A DNA stretch of 64,000 bases from Flammeovirgaceae bacterium (GTDB lineage: Bacteria > Bacteroidota > Bacteroidia > Cytophagales > Cyclobacteriaceae). The DNA is taken from NCBI GenBank assembly GCA_021298355.1, contig JAJTEH010000003.1, positions 124,001 to 188,000 of the forward strand, in the 5' to 3' direction. The notes under the pieces were generated by a model. It had not been told where the DNA came from and did not search any database. It saw nothing but the letters and a program-made list of their open reading frames with translations. The translations under genes were made by a program, and so were the position numbers. This document shows, piece after piece, positions 33,626 through 44,000 of the stretch (its first letter is position 1; each line of letters begins with the position of its first letter).

Positions 33626-34815
33626 TGTTTTACGGTATAATAATCTTGTTATTAACAACCTTTGTGTCTTACGCATTGGCAGATTATTTTTTTTTGCCTG
33701 GAACGGATAATAATAAAATTGCGAAGCAGTTATTTTGGTATCATTTACTTCTTTCAGCAATATATTTTATATACGTAACCTTCAACCCATCTGATTCTAA
33801 AGCATATTACGCTACGTCTTTAGCTGCGCCAACTTGGTTGGAATTGTATGGTACCAGTACAACGTTTATTAAGTTTTTGGCTTATCCATTTATTCATTAC
33901 TTTTCTTTTACTTATGAAGCTACAATGGCTTTGTTTAGTTTTATAGGTTATTGTGGTTTTCTTTTTTTCTTTCTTTCCTTTAAACAAGTTCTACAATTTA
34001 GACCAAGTTTGTGGGGTTATGATTTAATCAAGCTTGTTTTATTCTTGCCGAATTTGCATTTCTGGTCTTCTTCCTTAGGCAAAGGGTCTGTTATTTTTTT
34101 AGCTATTTCTTTATTTTTTTGGTCTATGGTTAACCCACGTAATCGGTGGTTATTACTCATATTATCTTCGGTTATTATTTACCATGTAAGGCCACACATC
34201 ATGTTAATGATGTTAGTATGTTATGGAGTAGGTTTTATATTTTCCACGAAAGGCCTACCTTTTGCCTGGAGAATTATTTTCTTAGGAGGTGCTGCTATAG
34301 CTTTCTTTTTCATTTATAAAGATGTATTAACATTAGTAGGTATAGATGAAGATCAATTTCTAACACAAGGATTAGATTTAAGCCACAGAGCAAGCGAACT
34401 TGGTAAGGCAACATCGGGTATAGATATCAATCAATATAGCTTACCCTTACAAGTATTTACTTTTTTATATCGACCATTATTTTTTGATGCACCTGGCGCA
34501 TTAGGGCTTTTTGTTTCAGTTGAAAATGTTTTCTATTTACTCTTAACAACTTATACACTTTTTCAACTTAAAAGCTGGACTTATGTTTTTAATGGAGATT
34601 ACCTTGTTAAAGGTTCTTTGTTAAGTTTTATCACTGTATCTGTAGCATTGGCACAAGTATCAGGAAATTTAGGTCTCGCTATTCGTCAAAAGAGCCAGAT
34701 AATGGTTTTATTTCTTTTTGTTGTTTTATCTTTTCTAAATGATGAAAATAGAAAAGATGCAATGAAAAGAAAATTAACAAAATTAGGTAAGTTTAAGAAG
34801 GTAAACATTATATAA
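33625..34815 (+). CDS. wzy: Wzy-like polysaccharide polymerase (putative)
   Basis: 396-residue integral membrane protein with about ten hydrophobic segments, a large extramembrane loop around residues 235-290 and a cytoplasmic basic tail. Sequence conservation in Wzy polymerases is low; I assign this by topology, by the RPHIMLMMLV segment with a conserved-type Arg, and because no other polymerase candidate exists in a locus with Wzx, Wza and Wzc. It overlaps its neighbours by one base on each side. Confidence 0.65.
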   Translation: MFYGIIILLLTTFVSYALADYFFLPGTDNNKIAKQLFWYHLLLSAIYFIYVTFNPSDSKAYYATSLAAPTWLELYGTSTTFIKFLAYPFIHYFSFTYEATMALFSFIGYCGFLFFFLSFKQVLQFRPSLWGYDLIKLVLFLPNLHFWSSSLGKGSVIFLAISLFFWSMVNPRNRWLLLILSSVIIYHVRPHIMLMMLVCYGVGFIFSTKGLPFAWRIIFLGGAAIAFFFIYKDVLTLVGIDEDQFLTQGLDLSHRASELGKATSGIDINQYSLPLQVFTFLYRPLFFDAPGALGLFVSVENVFYLLLTTYTLFQLKSWTYVFNGDYLVKGSLLSFITVSVALAQVSGNLGLAIRQKSQIMVLFLFVVLSFLNDENRKDAMKRKLTKLGKFKKVNII

Positions 34816-35831
34816 TGGGCATTTTTACCATATCCCTAGATTTCGAATTACATTGGGGAGGCTTTGAGAAATGGCCGCTAAACAAAATTGATTCTAACAC
34901 AAATCAAAATGATTACAAAAAATATTTCTTGAATACTCGTGTGGTAATTCCTAAAATTTTGTCACTCTTTAATAAGTACGAAATTCATGCAACTTGGGCA
35001 ACTGTTGGTATGCTTATGCACGCGAATAAAAATCAGTTGAAAGAAAACTTCCCTAGTTTAAAACCTGATTACAAAGAAAAAAAACTAAGCGCATACCACT
35101 ACATAGAAACGGAAGGAATAGGAGAGAGTGAAGAAAAAGATCCTTTTCATTATGCTGATTCCTTGATTCTTCAAATTCTAGCTACACCACATCAAGAACT
35201 CGGAACTCATACTTTTTCTCATTATTACTGCAATGAGCAAGGACAAAATATTGAACAATTTAGAGCTGATTTACAAGCTGCCCAAAAAGCCGCAAGTAGA
35301 TATGATCAGAAGCTTCAGTCATTAGTATTTCCTCGAAATCAATTTAACGATGCTTACTTAAAAGTTTGTTTCGAGGAAGGTATTAAAGTTGTGCGCTCTA
35401 ATCCGTTAGATTGGTTTTGGAATATACTAAGCACACAAAACGAATCGATAGTAAAGAGATTGAATAGAGGATTAGATGCTTATTTCCCAATAGGTAAAAA
35501 CAATACATATTCTTTACAAGATTTAAAGAAAGAAGTTAACAGACCTATCTGTTTACCGGCAAGCCGATTATTGAGGCCATATAGAAGAAAAGAATTGTTT
35601 TTAAACAATTTAAAAATTAGCAGAGTTAAATCAGAAATGGAAAGAGCTGCAAGTAACGGTGAGGTATATCATTTATGGTGGCATCCGCATAATTTCGGAA
35701 ACTTTAGTGAAGAAAATTTAATTGATTTAGAGGCCATTCTAAAACATTTTAGATATTGTAAAGCAAAATATCAGATGCAGAGCCTAACCATGGTGGAGAT
35801 TAGCAATAATTTTAGTTCTAAGAATGCCTAA
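34815..35831 (+). CDS. NodB-type polysaccharide deacetylase
   Basis: 338-residue carbohydrate esterase family 4-like protein. The metal-binding motif 1 is ISLDFELHWGG (Asp-Phe-Glu), motif 2 is ELGTHTFSHYYC (HxxSH-type), motif 3 lies in VFPRNQFND and a late WWHPHNFG supplies another His. No signal peptide, so it acts in the cytoplasm on a precursor, or its substrate is nucleotide- or lipid-linked. It overlaps the previous gene by one base and the next by eight. Confidence 0.87.
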   Translation: MGIFTISLDFELHWGGFEKWPLNKIDSNTNQNDYKKYFLNTRVVIPKILSLFNKYEIHATWATVGMLMHANKNQLKENFPSLKPDYKEKKLSAYHYIETEGIGESEEKDPFHYADSLILQILATPHQELGTHTFSHYYCNEQGQNIEQFRADLQAAQKAASRYDQKLQSLVFPRNQFNDAYLKVCFEEGIKVVRSNPLDWFWNILSTQNESIVKRLNRGLDAYFPIGKNNTYSLQDLKKEVNRPICLPASRLLRPYRRKELFLNNLKISRVKSEMERAASNGEVYHLWWHPHNFGNFSEENLIDLEAILKHFRYCKAKYQMQSLTMVEISNNFSSKNA

Positions 35832-36972
35832 AGTTCTCCGAATAACAACAGTTCCTATCTCTTTAAAAGTTTTATTGCAGGGGCAATTTCGCTTTATGCA
35901 GCAGAACGGTTGGGAAGTTTTAACTGTAAGTGCTGAGGGCACAGAAGTACAGGAAATAAAGGAGAAGGAAGCTGTAAAACATATATCAATACCATTAACA
36001 AGGCAAATTTCGCCTTTAACCGATTTAGTTGCGTTATGGAAATTGATTCGAATAATAAATACTTTCAAGCCAGACATCGTTCATTCGCATACACCTAAGG
36101 CGGGCTTAATAGGTATGTTGGCAGCTTGGTTATGTAGAGTTCCCAATCGTTTACATACTGTGGCGGGTTTACCTTTAATGGAGTATTCAGGTTTGAAAAG
36201 ACTTCTGCTTAATTCCGCAGAGAAATTAACTTATCGATTCGCGACAAAGGTTTATCCAAACTCTTTTCAATTGTTCGAATTCATTAAAAATAATTTGTAT
36301 CAAAACAGTCAGAAATTCAGAGTAATCGGAAAAGGTTCTTCCAATGGAATTGATATTGAATATTTCACTCCTAATAAGTATATCGAAGACAAAGCGAATG
36401 ACATAAGATTTTCTTTTAACATACCACCTAATGCCTTTGTATTTTTGTTTATTGGTCGGTTAGTAAAGGATAAAGGAATTATTGAATTAGTACAAGCATT
36501 TGATGAAGTTATTAAAGCCAACGATGCGTATTTACTATTAGTAGGACCCTTTGAATCAGATCTAGATCCACTGCCACAAGATATTCTTGATAAAATCACT
36601 AATCATCCTAAGATAAAATTATCTGGTTTTCAAAAAGATGTAAGACCTTTTCTAATGGCATCTAATGCTTTTGTTTTTCCAAGTTATAGAGAAGGATTTC
36701 CGAATGTTGTGCTTCAAGCGGCTTGTATGGAAGTTCCAGTAATTGCTACCAACATTAATGGATGCAATGAAATTATTGAACATGAAAGAAGTGGACTGTT
36801 AGTTAAACCTAAAGACAGTAAAGAGTTAAAAGTAGCTATGTTGCGTATGATACAAAATGAAGTTGACAGAGAATGTTTTAGAACAGCTGCGGCTACTTAT
36901 GTCCGCATGAATTTTAGTCGAACACATTTTTGGACATTATTGCTAGCAGAATATAAATCTTTAGTGAAGTAA
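35824..36972 (+). CDS. Family 4 glycosyltransferase
   Basis: 382-residue GT-B enzyme of the type that often acts on the undecaprenyl-linked first sugar (PglA-like). N-terminal VLRITTVPISLKVLLQGQF, IVHSHTPKAGLIGMLAAWL, TVAGLPLMEYSG; C-terminal FVFLFIGRLVKDKG and FPSYREGFPNVVLQAACMEVP with the EX7E motif. It directly precedes the initiating transferase gene by one base, supporting a role as second transferase. Confidence 0.92.
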   Translation: MPKVLRITTVPISLKVLLQGQFRFMQQNGWEVLTVSAEGTEVQEIKEKEAVKHISIPLTRQISPLTDLVALWKLIRIINTFKPDIVHSHTPKAGLIGMLAAWLCRVPNRLHTVAGLPLMEYSGLKRLLLNSAEKLTYRFATKVYPNSFQLFEFIKNNLYQNSQKFRVIGKGSSNGIDIEYFTPNKYIEDKANDIRFSFNIPPNAFVFLFIGRLVKDKGIIELVQAFDEVIKANDAYLLLVGPFESDLDPLPQDILDKITNHPKIKLSGFQKDVRPFLMASNAFVFPSYREGFPNVVLQAACMEVPVIATNINGCNEIIEHERSGLLVKPKDSKELKVAMLRMIQNEVDRECFRTAAATYVRMNFSRTHFWTLLLAEYKSLVK

Positions 36973-36973
36973 G

Positions 36974-37579
36974 ATGTATAATCGTTTCATTAAACCACTT
37001 TTCGATTTCATTTTTGCGATTATCGCTTTGGTATTTTCAATACCAATTATTGTTATTCCTCTTTGTATTTTAGTTGTTGCAAACAGAGGAAAAATATTTT
37101 TCATTCAACCTCGCCCAGGCTTACAGGGCAAGATCTTTCATGTTATAAAATTCAAAACCATGAACGATGCAAAAGATAATCTTGGAAATTTATTGCCGGA
37201 TAATAAAAGGTTAACATCCATAGGAAAGTTTATCCGCAAAACATCGTTAGATGAAATTCCACAATTGCTTAACGTAATAAAAGGAGATATGTCTTTTGTC
37301 GGGCCTCGCCCTTTGTTAGTAGAGTATTTACCACTTTATAACGAACATCAGAATAAAAGACACCGTGTAAAGCCTGGCATCACAGGCTGGGCACAAGTAA
37401 ATGGTAGAAATGCTATCAGTTGGCAACAGAAATTTGAGTACGATATTTGGTATGTTCAAAATCAAAGTTTTTTGTTGGATGTAAAAATCCTATTTTTAAC
37501 GGTGTTAAAAGTCTTTACTTCCGATGGGATAAACAGTACAACATCAGCCACCATGGAAAAATTTACTGGTAATGGATAA
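36974..37579 (+). CDS. pglC: Initiating sugar-1-phosphate transferase, PglC-like
   Basis: Transfers a sugar phosphate from its UDP form to undecaprenyl phosphate to begin the lipid-linked glycan. The 201-residue length is the minimal PglC type with only one re-entrant membrane helix (FDFIFAIIALVFSIPIIVIPL), not the five-helix WcaJ type. Core motifs are FFIQPRPGLQGK, IKFKTMND, the catalytic Asp-Glu in TSLDEIPQLLNVIKGDMSFVGPRPLL, and KPGITGWAQVNGRN. With pglD, pglE and pglF nearby, UDP-diacetylbacillosamine is the likely donor. Confidence 0.92.
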   Translation: MYNRFIKPLFDFIFAIIALVFSIPIIVIPLCILVVANRGKIFFIQPRPGLQGKIFHVIKFKTMNDAKDNLGNLLPDNKRLTSIGKFIRKTSLDEIPQLLNVIKGDMSFVGPRPLLVEYLPLYNEHQNKRHRVKPGITGWAQVNGRNAISWQQKFEYDIWYVQNQSFLLDVKILFLTVLKVFTSDGINSTTSATMEKFTGNG

Positions 37580-38180
37580 CTATGTACTATATGGAGCAGG
37601 AGGCCATGCAAAAGTTGTTGCGGATGCCCTGCTATCCGATGGAAAAACTGTCTTTACTTTTATAGACAATAACAAGCTCGGCCAATATTTAGGAATTGAA
37701 TTAAATAAAAACATTTACGACTTAAAATTTCCATTTAGTTCGATTATTGCAATTGGAGATAATGAAGTGAGAAAACGATTATCTCTTACTATAGAATCAA
37801 CTTATGGAATTATTAAGCATTCAAGTTCTGTAATCAGTTCTTTAGCAACAATTGGGGAAGGTAGTATGGTTTTGCATCATGCAACTATTCAGGTAGATTG
37901 TAAAATAGGTAAACATATAATCATCAATACTAAGGCATCTATAGATCATGATTGTGTAATAGATGATTATGTACACATTGCCCCTGGCTCTGTGTTGTGT
38001 GGCAATGTAAAAGTAGGAGAGGGAACATTCGTAGGTGCTGGTTCCACCATTATCCCTAACATTAAAGTTGGAAAATGGTGTACCATTGGTGCAGGAAGTG
38101 TTGTTATCAAAGATGTTCCGGATTTTGCCGTAGTGGTAGGTAATCCAGGCAGGATAATAAAATATAATCAACATGGCTAA
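37572..38180 (+). CDS. pglD: NeuD/PglD-like sugar O/N-acetyltransferase
   Basis: 202 residues. An N-terminal nucleotide-sugar-binding Rossmann part (YVLYGAGGHAKVVADALL) is followed by a left-handed beta helix of hexapeptide repeats, with the catalytic His in SIDHDCVIDDYVHIAPGS and the end VPDFAVVVGNPGRIIKY. Direct overlap with pglC by eight bases, as in Campylobacter-type pgl gene sets, makes it the better PglD candidate of two adjacent paralogues: it would acetylate the C4 amine of UDP-4-amino-bacillosamine precursor. Confidence 0.82.
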   Translation: MDNYVLYGAGGHAKVVADALLSDGKTVFTFIDNNKLGQYLGIELNKNIYDLKFPFSSIIAIGDNEVRKRLSLTIESTYGIIKHSSSVISSLATIGEGSMVLHHATIQVDCKIGKHIIINTKASIDHDCVIDDYVHIAPGSVLCGNVKVGEGTFVGAGSTIIPNIKVGKWCTIGAGSVVIKDVPDFAVVVGNPGRIIKYNQHG

Positions 38181-38805
38181 ACCCATTTACATAATAGGAG
38201 CTGGTGGGTTAGGTTCGGAAATGTTAGCGTTGCTGAAATCTTTTCCGGAATACTCAGTAAATGGGTTTTATGATGATAAACTCAAAAAGGGCGATTTGGT
38301 GCACGGACTAATCTGTTTGGGTTCAACAGATACTTTATGTACGTGTACAGAACCAACAATTTTATTGTTAGCTATTGGCGATCCACTAACAAAGAGAAAT
38401 GTAATTCAAAAATTATCGGGTAATTCTAAGCTATCATTCCCTACGTTTATACACCCTAAAGCAACAATTTTAAACGAAGATACCTGCACTTTTGGAAAAG
38501 GGACTATTGTTACTGCCGGTGTTGTACTCACTACACAAATAAAGATTCGAGATTTTGTTTTGCTTAATTTAAATTCTACCATTGGGCATGACGTTATCAT
38601 TAATGATTATTGTTCCGTTATGCCTGGAGCAAATTTAGCCGGTAGCGTACAGCTATACAATTCAGTATTAGTTGGTAGTGGAGCCAATGTGTTAAACGGT
38701 ATATCGGTTGGCGAAAATGCAAGGATAGGTTCCGGAGCAGTGGTAACAAAACAAGTTTTGCCTAACCAAACAGTTGTAGGTATTCCGGCAAAACCGATTG
38801 GCTAA
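38173..38805 (+). CDS. Second NeuD/PglD-family acetyltransferase
   Basis: 210 residues, same architecture as the preceding gene: YIIGAGGLGSEMLALLKSF, then left-handed beta helix with NSTIGHDVIINDYCSVMPGA around the catalytic His and the end VGIPAKPIG. It could O-acetylate the nonulosonic acid, as NeuD does for sialic acid, or take the PglD role instead of its neighbour. Overlap of eight bases with the preceding gene. Confidence 0.8.
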   Translation: MAKPIYIIGAGGLGSEMLALLKSFPEYSVNGFYDDKLKKGDLVHGLICLGSTDTLCTCTEPTILLLAIGDPLTKRNVIQKLSGNSKLSFPTFIHPKATILNEDTCTFGKGTIVTAGVVLTTQIKIRDFVLLNLNSTIGHDVIINDYCSVMPGANLAGSVQLYNSVLVGSGANVLNGISVGENARIGSGAVVTKQVLPNQTVVGIPAKPIG

Positions 38806-38806
38806 T

Positions 38807-39340
38807 ATGTGGAAAGAATTTAAGCCTGTTGTTTTTTTTCTTCTAAGATTTTTAGGAATTTATCTTGCTGGAAACCTGTGTTACGGATTATTTGTTACAC
38901 ACTACCATCCCGGAGTAGATCCAATAACTTTTTCTGTTACGCGCCAAGTTTCGTGGTTACTTAATTTATTTGGTTACCACACTTTTGTTACTACAGTAGC
39001 GAACAAACATGTAGCTGACTTACAAACACCATTACTCACCGCTTTATCGGTATATGAAGGTTGCAATGGAATAAATGTTTGGATAATTTTTTGTGCTTTT
39101 CTGTTTGCAATGGGACCTGTAAAAAAGAAAATATTTTATTTTTTAGGATGGGGTACCTTAGCTATTCATCTTTCTAACTTATTGCGATTAAGTTTTCTTT
39201 TTTTTGTTTCTGTCTATTTACCAAACTTTTGGTATTTCATGCATAAATATCTTTTTACTGCCATACTCTATTTAGTGGTTTTTACTTTATGGATTGTGTG
39301 GGTACGTATGCATATAAGTAAAAATGAGCAACAAGGTTAG
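38807..39340 (+). CDS. xrtF: Exosortase family protein XrtF
   Basis: 177-residue polytopic inner-membrane cysteine protease/transpeptidase that recognises a C-terminal tripartite sorting signal. The exosortase triad is visible: Cys86 in YEGCNGINVW, Arg127 in LSNLLRLSF and His146 in WYFMHKYLF, each in or next to a membrane helix. I prefer the ATG at 38807, one base after the previous stop; an in-frame TTG nine bases upstream overlaps that gene. It is followed by its usual partner. Its candidate substrate is the 62-residue protein at 47384. Confidence 0.9.
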   Translation: MWKEFKPVVFFLLRFLGIYLAGNLCYGLFVTHYHPGVDPITFSVTRQVSWLLNLFGYHTFVTTVANKHVADLQTPLLTALSVYEGCNGINVWIIFCAFLFAMGPVKKKIFYFLGWGTLAIHLSNLLRLSFLFFVSVYLPNFWYFMHKYLFTAILYLVVFTLWIVWVRMHISKNEQQG

Positions 39341-39725
39341 GTGGATAATAGGCATTTTATGCCTTGGCGGTTTGGTGACAATTTATTTAACCCAGCATAT
39401 CGATTGGCCTGCAAACATTATTTACTTTAACGAATCAGTTTACCGATTTATATGGAATCGCACTGCACGATTTATAGCTAATGATTTTCTGGCTATCGGT
39501 CTAGTATATGCTCTATTTCCTGAAAGAAAATATGTACTATTTGCCTTTTGGGTTCAATTAGCTGGTTTAGTTTTTTTATTACTACCCTATTTTCTTTTAA
39601 AGCTTCACTATCCAAATTACAATGGCCCGTTAATCAACTTTTTACATCGAATTATTTTAAACCCTACCTTAATTTTATTGATTATTCCAGCCTTTTATTG
39701 GCAAAAAAATAACGTAACTAATTAA
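39324..39725 (+). CDS. Exosortase F system-associated membrane protein
   Basis: 133-residue protein with about four membrane segments (RWIIGILCLGGLVTIYL, FLAIGLVYALF, FWVQLAGLVFLLLPYFLL, PTLILLIIPAFYW) and a conserved-type RFIANDFLAIGL loop. In Bacteroidota a small protein of this form is encoded directly next to XrtF. Function is unknown; it may help substrate presentation. It overlaps xrtF by 17 bases. No catalytic motif is visible. Confidence 0.82.
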   Translation: MSNKVRWIIGILCLGGLVTIYLTQHIDWPANIIYFNESVYRFIWNRTARFIANDFLAIGLVYALFPERKYVLFAFWVQLAGLVFLLLPYFLLKLHYPNYNGPLINFLHRIILNPTLILLIIPAFYWQKNNVTN

Positions 39726-39739
39726 ACGCTTATACATTC

Positions 39740-40879
39740 ATGAACTTACCCCGAGTTTATCTTTCACCACCACACATAGGCCAGTTAGAAAGACAATATG
39801 TGCAAGAAGCTTTTGATCAGAATTGGGTTTCTCCGGTTGGCCCAAACCTTACAGCATTCGAAAAAGAGCTAGCCGAGTATAATAACATTGGATTCTGTGC
39901 AGCACTATCTTCTGGTACGGCCGCTATACATTTAGCATTAATTTTAGCTGGAGTAGATCGTGATGATGAAGTAATTTGTTCGAGCTTTACCTTTTCCGGT
40001 TCGTGCAATCCTATTGCCTACATGCAGGCTACACCTGTATTTGTAGATTCCGAATCACTCACCTGGAATATGGATCCCGATCTTTTAGAAGAAGCTATAA
40101 AAGATAGAATACAAAAGAAAGGGAGAAAACCTAAGGCCATTATCGTTGTGCATTTATATGGCATGCCGGCACAAATTGAACGTATCAAAAGTATAGCGCA
40201 GCGTTATGAGATCATTCTAATAGAGGATGCAGCGGAAGCATTAGGTGCAAAAGTAAACGATCAGCATTTAGGAACGTTTGGCGATTTTGGAATATATTCT
40301 TTTAATGGAAACAAAATTATCACAACAAGTGGCGGAGGTGCATTAGTAGCTCATCAACAAAACTGGGTTGATAAAGCCAGATTTTTAGCCACACAAGCAA
40401 GAGATCAAGCGCCACATTATGAGCACACACAAATTGGATATAATTACAGACTAAGTAATATTTCTGCGGGCATTGGAAGAGGGCAGTTGGCTGTTTTAAA
40501 CGAAAGAATTGCTAAAAGGAGACAGATTTATGAGTGGTACAGAAAGTATTTCAATGCTAACTCTAAGGTTCAGTTTTTACCAGAGCCAAATGGGTATTTT
40601 GCAAACCGATGGTTAACAACAGTTCTATTTGCAAATCCTGAGATACAAGGGGAGTTAACACGCGAGAAAGTGCGAATTCAACTAGAAAAAGACAATATTG
40701 AGAGTCGACCGCTATGGAAACCCATGCATCTTCAACCAGTTTTCAAAAATGCTCCGGCCTATGTGAATGGTGTTTCGGAAAGCCTCTTTAAATGTGGCCT
40801 TTGTTTACCATCGGGTACTGCTATGGATGAAGATATAGTTCTAAAAATAGCTGAAAAAATTACCCGCGTTATTTACTAA
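39740..40879 (+). CDS. pglE: DegT/DnrJ/EryC1/StrS aminotransferase, PglE-like
   Basis: 379-residue PLP aminotransferase. N-terminal RVYLSPPHIGQLERQYVQEAF and WVSPVGPNLTAFEKELAEY are typical of PglE-type enzymes, as are CSSFTFSGSCNPIAYM, EDAAEALGA, and YSFNGNKIITTSGGGAL, where Lys of NGNKI is the PLP lysine. It would aminate the UDP-4-keto product of PglF. A different enzyme from PseC at 20538; the two sit in separate sub-clusters. Ribosome access is by a 14-base gap after the previous gene. Confidence 0.9.
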   Translation: MNLPRVYLSPPHIGQLERQYVQEAFDQNWVSPVGPNLTAFEKELAEYNNIGFCAALSSGTAAIHLALILAGVDRDDEVICSSFTFSGSCNPIAYMQATPVFVDSESLTWNMDPDLLEEAIKDRIQKKGRKPKAIIVVHLYGMPAQIERIKSIAQRYEIILIEDAAEALGAKVNDQHLGTFGDFGIYSFNGNKIITTSGGGALVAHQQNWVDKARFLATQARDQAPHYEHTQIGYNYRLSNISAGIGRGQLAVLNERIAKRRQIYEWYRKYFNANSKVQFLPEPNGYFANRWLTTVLFANPEIQGELTREKVRIQLEKDNIESRPLWKPMHLQPVFKNAPAYVNGVSESLFKCGLCLPSGTAMDEDIVLKIAEKITRVIY

Positions 40880-41006
40880 TATAAACAGGTTACAAGATGT
40901 TACTTTCGTGAATCAATTAGCTGATTTATTGGCAATTATTACTTATTTATTTTTAGCCTAAATCTTATAAAAAGTCTTAATTTTAACGTTTGGAAAAGCT
41001 TTAATC

Positions 41007-44000
41007 ATGATAAACCGATCTAAAAACTCAGCTTCTTATAATTTCGGCAGTTTTTTTAAAAATTACCGTTGGCTGCTGAGCTTATTGGTGTTTGCATCCT
41101 TCTTTTTCTTACAAAATTCTGCACAAGGTCAAACAACTTACTTTTCCAGGCTTAATGGCGACTGGAACGCCACCTCAACATGGTCTACAACAGGTATTGG
41201 AGGCCCTGCGGCATCCAGTATTCCAACAGCTTCAGATTTTGTGATTATCGGAGGCGGTAATACAGTTACGGTTACAGCAAATGTATCAATTTCAACAGTT
41301 AGCTTCGATGCAGGTTTAAATGTTACCAATACACTTCAGGTTAATACTGGTGTTTTGCTCACTGTTTCCGGAGCTATTACGATTCCTCAGGCGCTCAATA
41401 GCGGTTCCAATACGCTATCTGTTGGCGCAGGTTCTGTAGCTGCATCGTCTTTAACATTCACATCTTCAGTAGGTGGTGCAGGACATCAGGTTAGCATAAG
41501 CACAGGCACATTATCCATTTCCGGAAACATTACAGGAAGTGGCACATCATCTACTTTAAGTTTTTCTGGTGCAGGCTCGGCCGTTATTGGTGGCACTTTG
41601 TTTTCTTCTACACAGGGTACATTAGTAAACGCAACAGGCTCAACTATTGAGTTTAATGGTGCAAATCAGAATATACCGGCTCTAACATATAGAAATGTTA
41701 CCTTGTCGGGAAGTGGAACTAAAACACTTGCAACAGGAACAACAACAATTAGTGGTAATCTTGTTGTGGCTACAGGAGTAACCTTTGCCATACCAGACAT
41801 AACCCTTGTTGTGTCGGGCACAAGCATTATAGATGGTTCAATTAGTTTTTCATCTACTGTAGGCACAAAAACTTTTTCAGGAATGGTAACGGTAAACGGA
41901 TCCTGGATAACTACTGTTGCAGAGAGTTTCACCATACAAGGCGGTATCACAAATAACGGTACGTTTACTGCTGGTGGTGGAATTTACACGTTCAATACTA
42001 ATTCTCAAGTTTTAAATGGTATTTTAAACATACCTCGCGTTACAGTTACAGGGGTTTCACTTACAAACTCCAATTTTTTAACGATTTCAACCGTATTAGC
42101 AGGAACAGGAACACTTGTACAGGGAGCTTCTGCAACTTTATCGCTAGCAGGAACTGTAACTATTAGCGCAATTAATGCATCCTCTACTAATAACACGGTT
42201 AGCTATACGGGCGGAAATCAAACTCTTGCAGCAGGAACTTATTTCAATTTAAATATTACAGGTACAGGAACTAAAACTCTGCGCGAACAAATCACCAACA
42301 TACTCGGAAACTTTACAACATCAGGTACACATACGATAACAGCCGTTACCGGACTTACAGTTTCAGGAAATTTTTCTACGGGTGTTGGTACAACATTTAA
42401 TGCTGGAAGTTTTACCCACTCTATTGGGGGTAATTTTACCAAAAACGGCACTTTAAATGCTGGTACAAGTTCGTTTGTTTTAAATGGTACAAATCAGAAT
42501 ATAACTGGGGCGAATACATCTTTTGGTAATCTTGTTTTATCTGGTTCAGGCACAAAAACTTTTGGCTTGCAAGCAACGATTACGGGGTATTTTTCAATAG
42601 GTAACGGAGTTATAGTGAATTTAGGAGGCATTACTTTGCATCAGGCAAATAGCCTTGTTTTAAATGGATCTTTACAATCATCCACAGGAACCTGGGGTGG
42701 TACGGGTTCTGGTGCTACTAACATCAATGCAACTTTCTTTGCAACTGATGGCGGAAGAATTAATATTTTGACAGGAGGCAATTCTTATTACTCCATCGCT
42801 TCAGGAGATTGGGATCAGCCCTCGACTTGGTCTACAGGTGGATTTGGAGGACCAATGGCACTAACTTCACCGGGTGCCGGAGATTATGTTTTTGTCGGAG
42901 ATGGTTTTACGGTAACAGTTGATGCAAATGCATCTGCTACTGCTATAGAATTTGCACCATCAAATAATCTGACTAACACATTGGCAATTAATGATGGTAT
43001 TTCACTTTCTGTTTCTGATTATGTTACAATTCCACAAACTTCTAACGGAGGTACAAACCAAATCACCATCGGAAATGGACAATTAACGACCAATAACCTG
43101 GATTTTACGGCAACATCAAGTGGAGCCGGCCATCGAATAACAATTAATAATGGAACATTACAAGTCAACGGAAACATTACGGGTATAGGGGCATCAAGCA
43201 CCTTACAAGTTACCGGAACAGGTCAGATAACAGTTTCGGGAGCGATGTTCAGTGCATCAGAAGGAACTTTAACAATGGCAGCAGGATCTAACTTTACTTA
43301 CGCTGGTAATGTTGCTCAAACATTGCAAAATTTTACATACCAGAATGTAACATTTTCAGGAAGTGGAGCGAAGAACAGTGCGGCAACCGGAACACTTACT
43401 GTTAATGGTAATTTAACGGTTAGTGCTGGCGCAACAGTAAACATTAGTGGCCTTGATTTAACTGTTAACGGAACAAGTCTAATTGATGGAACAATTAATT
43501 TCACATCAACAACAGGAACAAAAACATTTGTCGGCTTACTAACGGTTGGCGGTGCATGGAACGCAACTGTAGCAGAAGCATTTACCATTCGAGGTGGCAT
43601 TACAAATTCAGGCACATTTACAGCAAATGCTGGCGTTTATACTTTTTCTACCAATGCACAGGCTCTACATGGTATTTTATCTATTCCACGTATAACTGTT
43701 ACAGGAATTACATTAACCAATAATGGAACAACTACAATAAACACCGCTCTGGCAGGTACAGGAACATTTGCACAAGGTACTGGAACAACGCTAAATCTTG
43801 GCGGCACAAGTGCCATCACAACTTTGCAAGCCACAGCGGCAAATAATACAGTTAATTTTACAGGTGTTAGTGCACAATCAATAAACGCGATAAATTACCA
43901 TAACCTTGGTTTTTCCGGAGCAGGTACTAAAACGCTATCTGAATTAACCAGAACTATTTCCGGTAATCTTTCAATAACAAGTTCTGCTTCTATAACCGCA

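Noticed and set aside
38807-39340. Archaeal-type or PEP-CTERM exosortase XrtA with PEP-CTERM cargo
   Set aside because: Length, neighbour protein and short non-PEP substrate fit the Bacteroidota XrtF type; no PEP-CTERM cargo or PrsK/PrsR regulators are seen.
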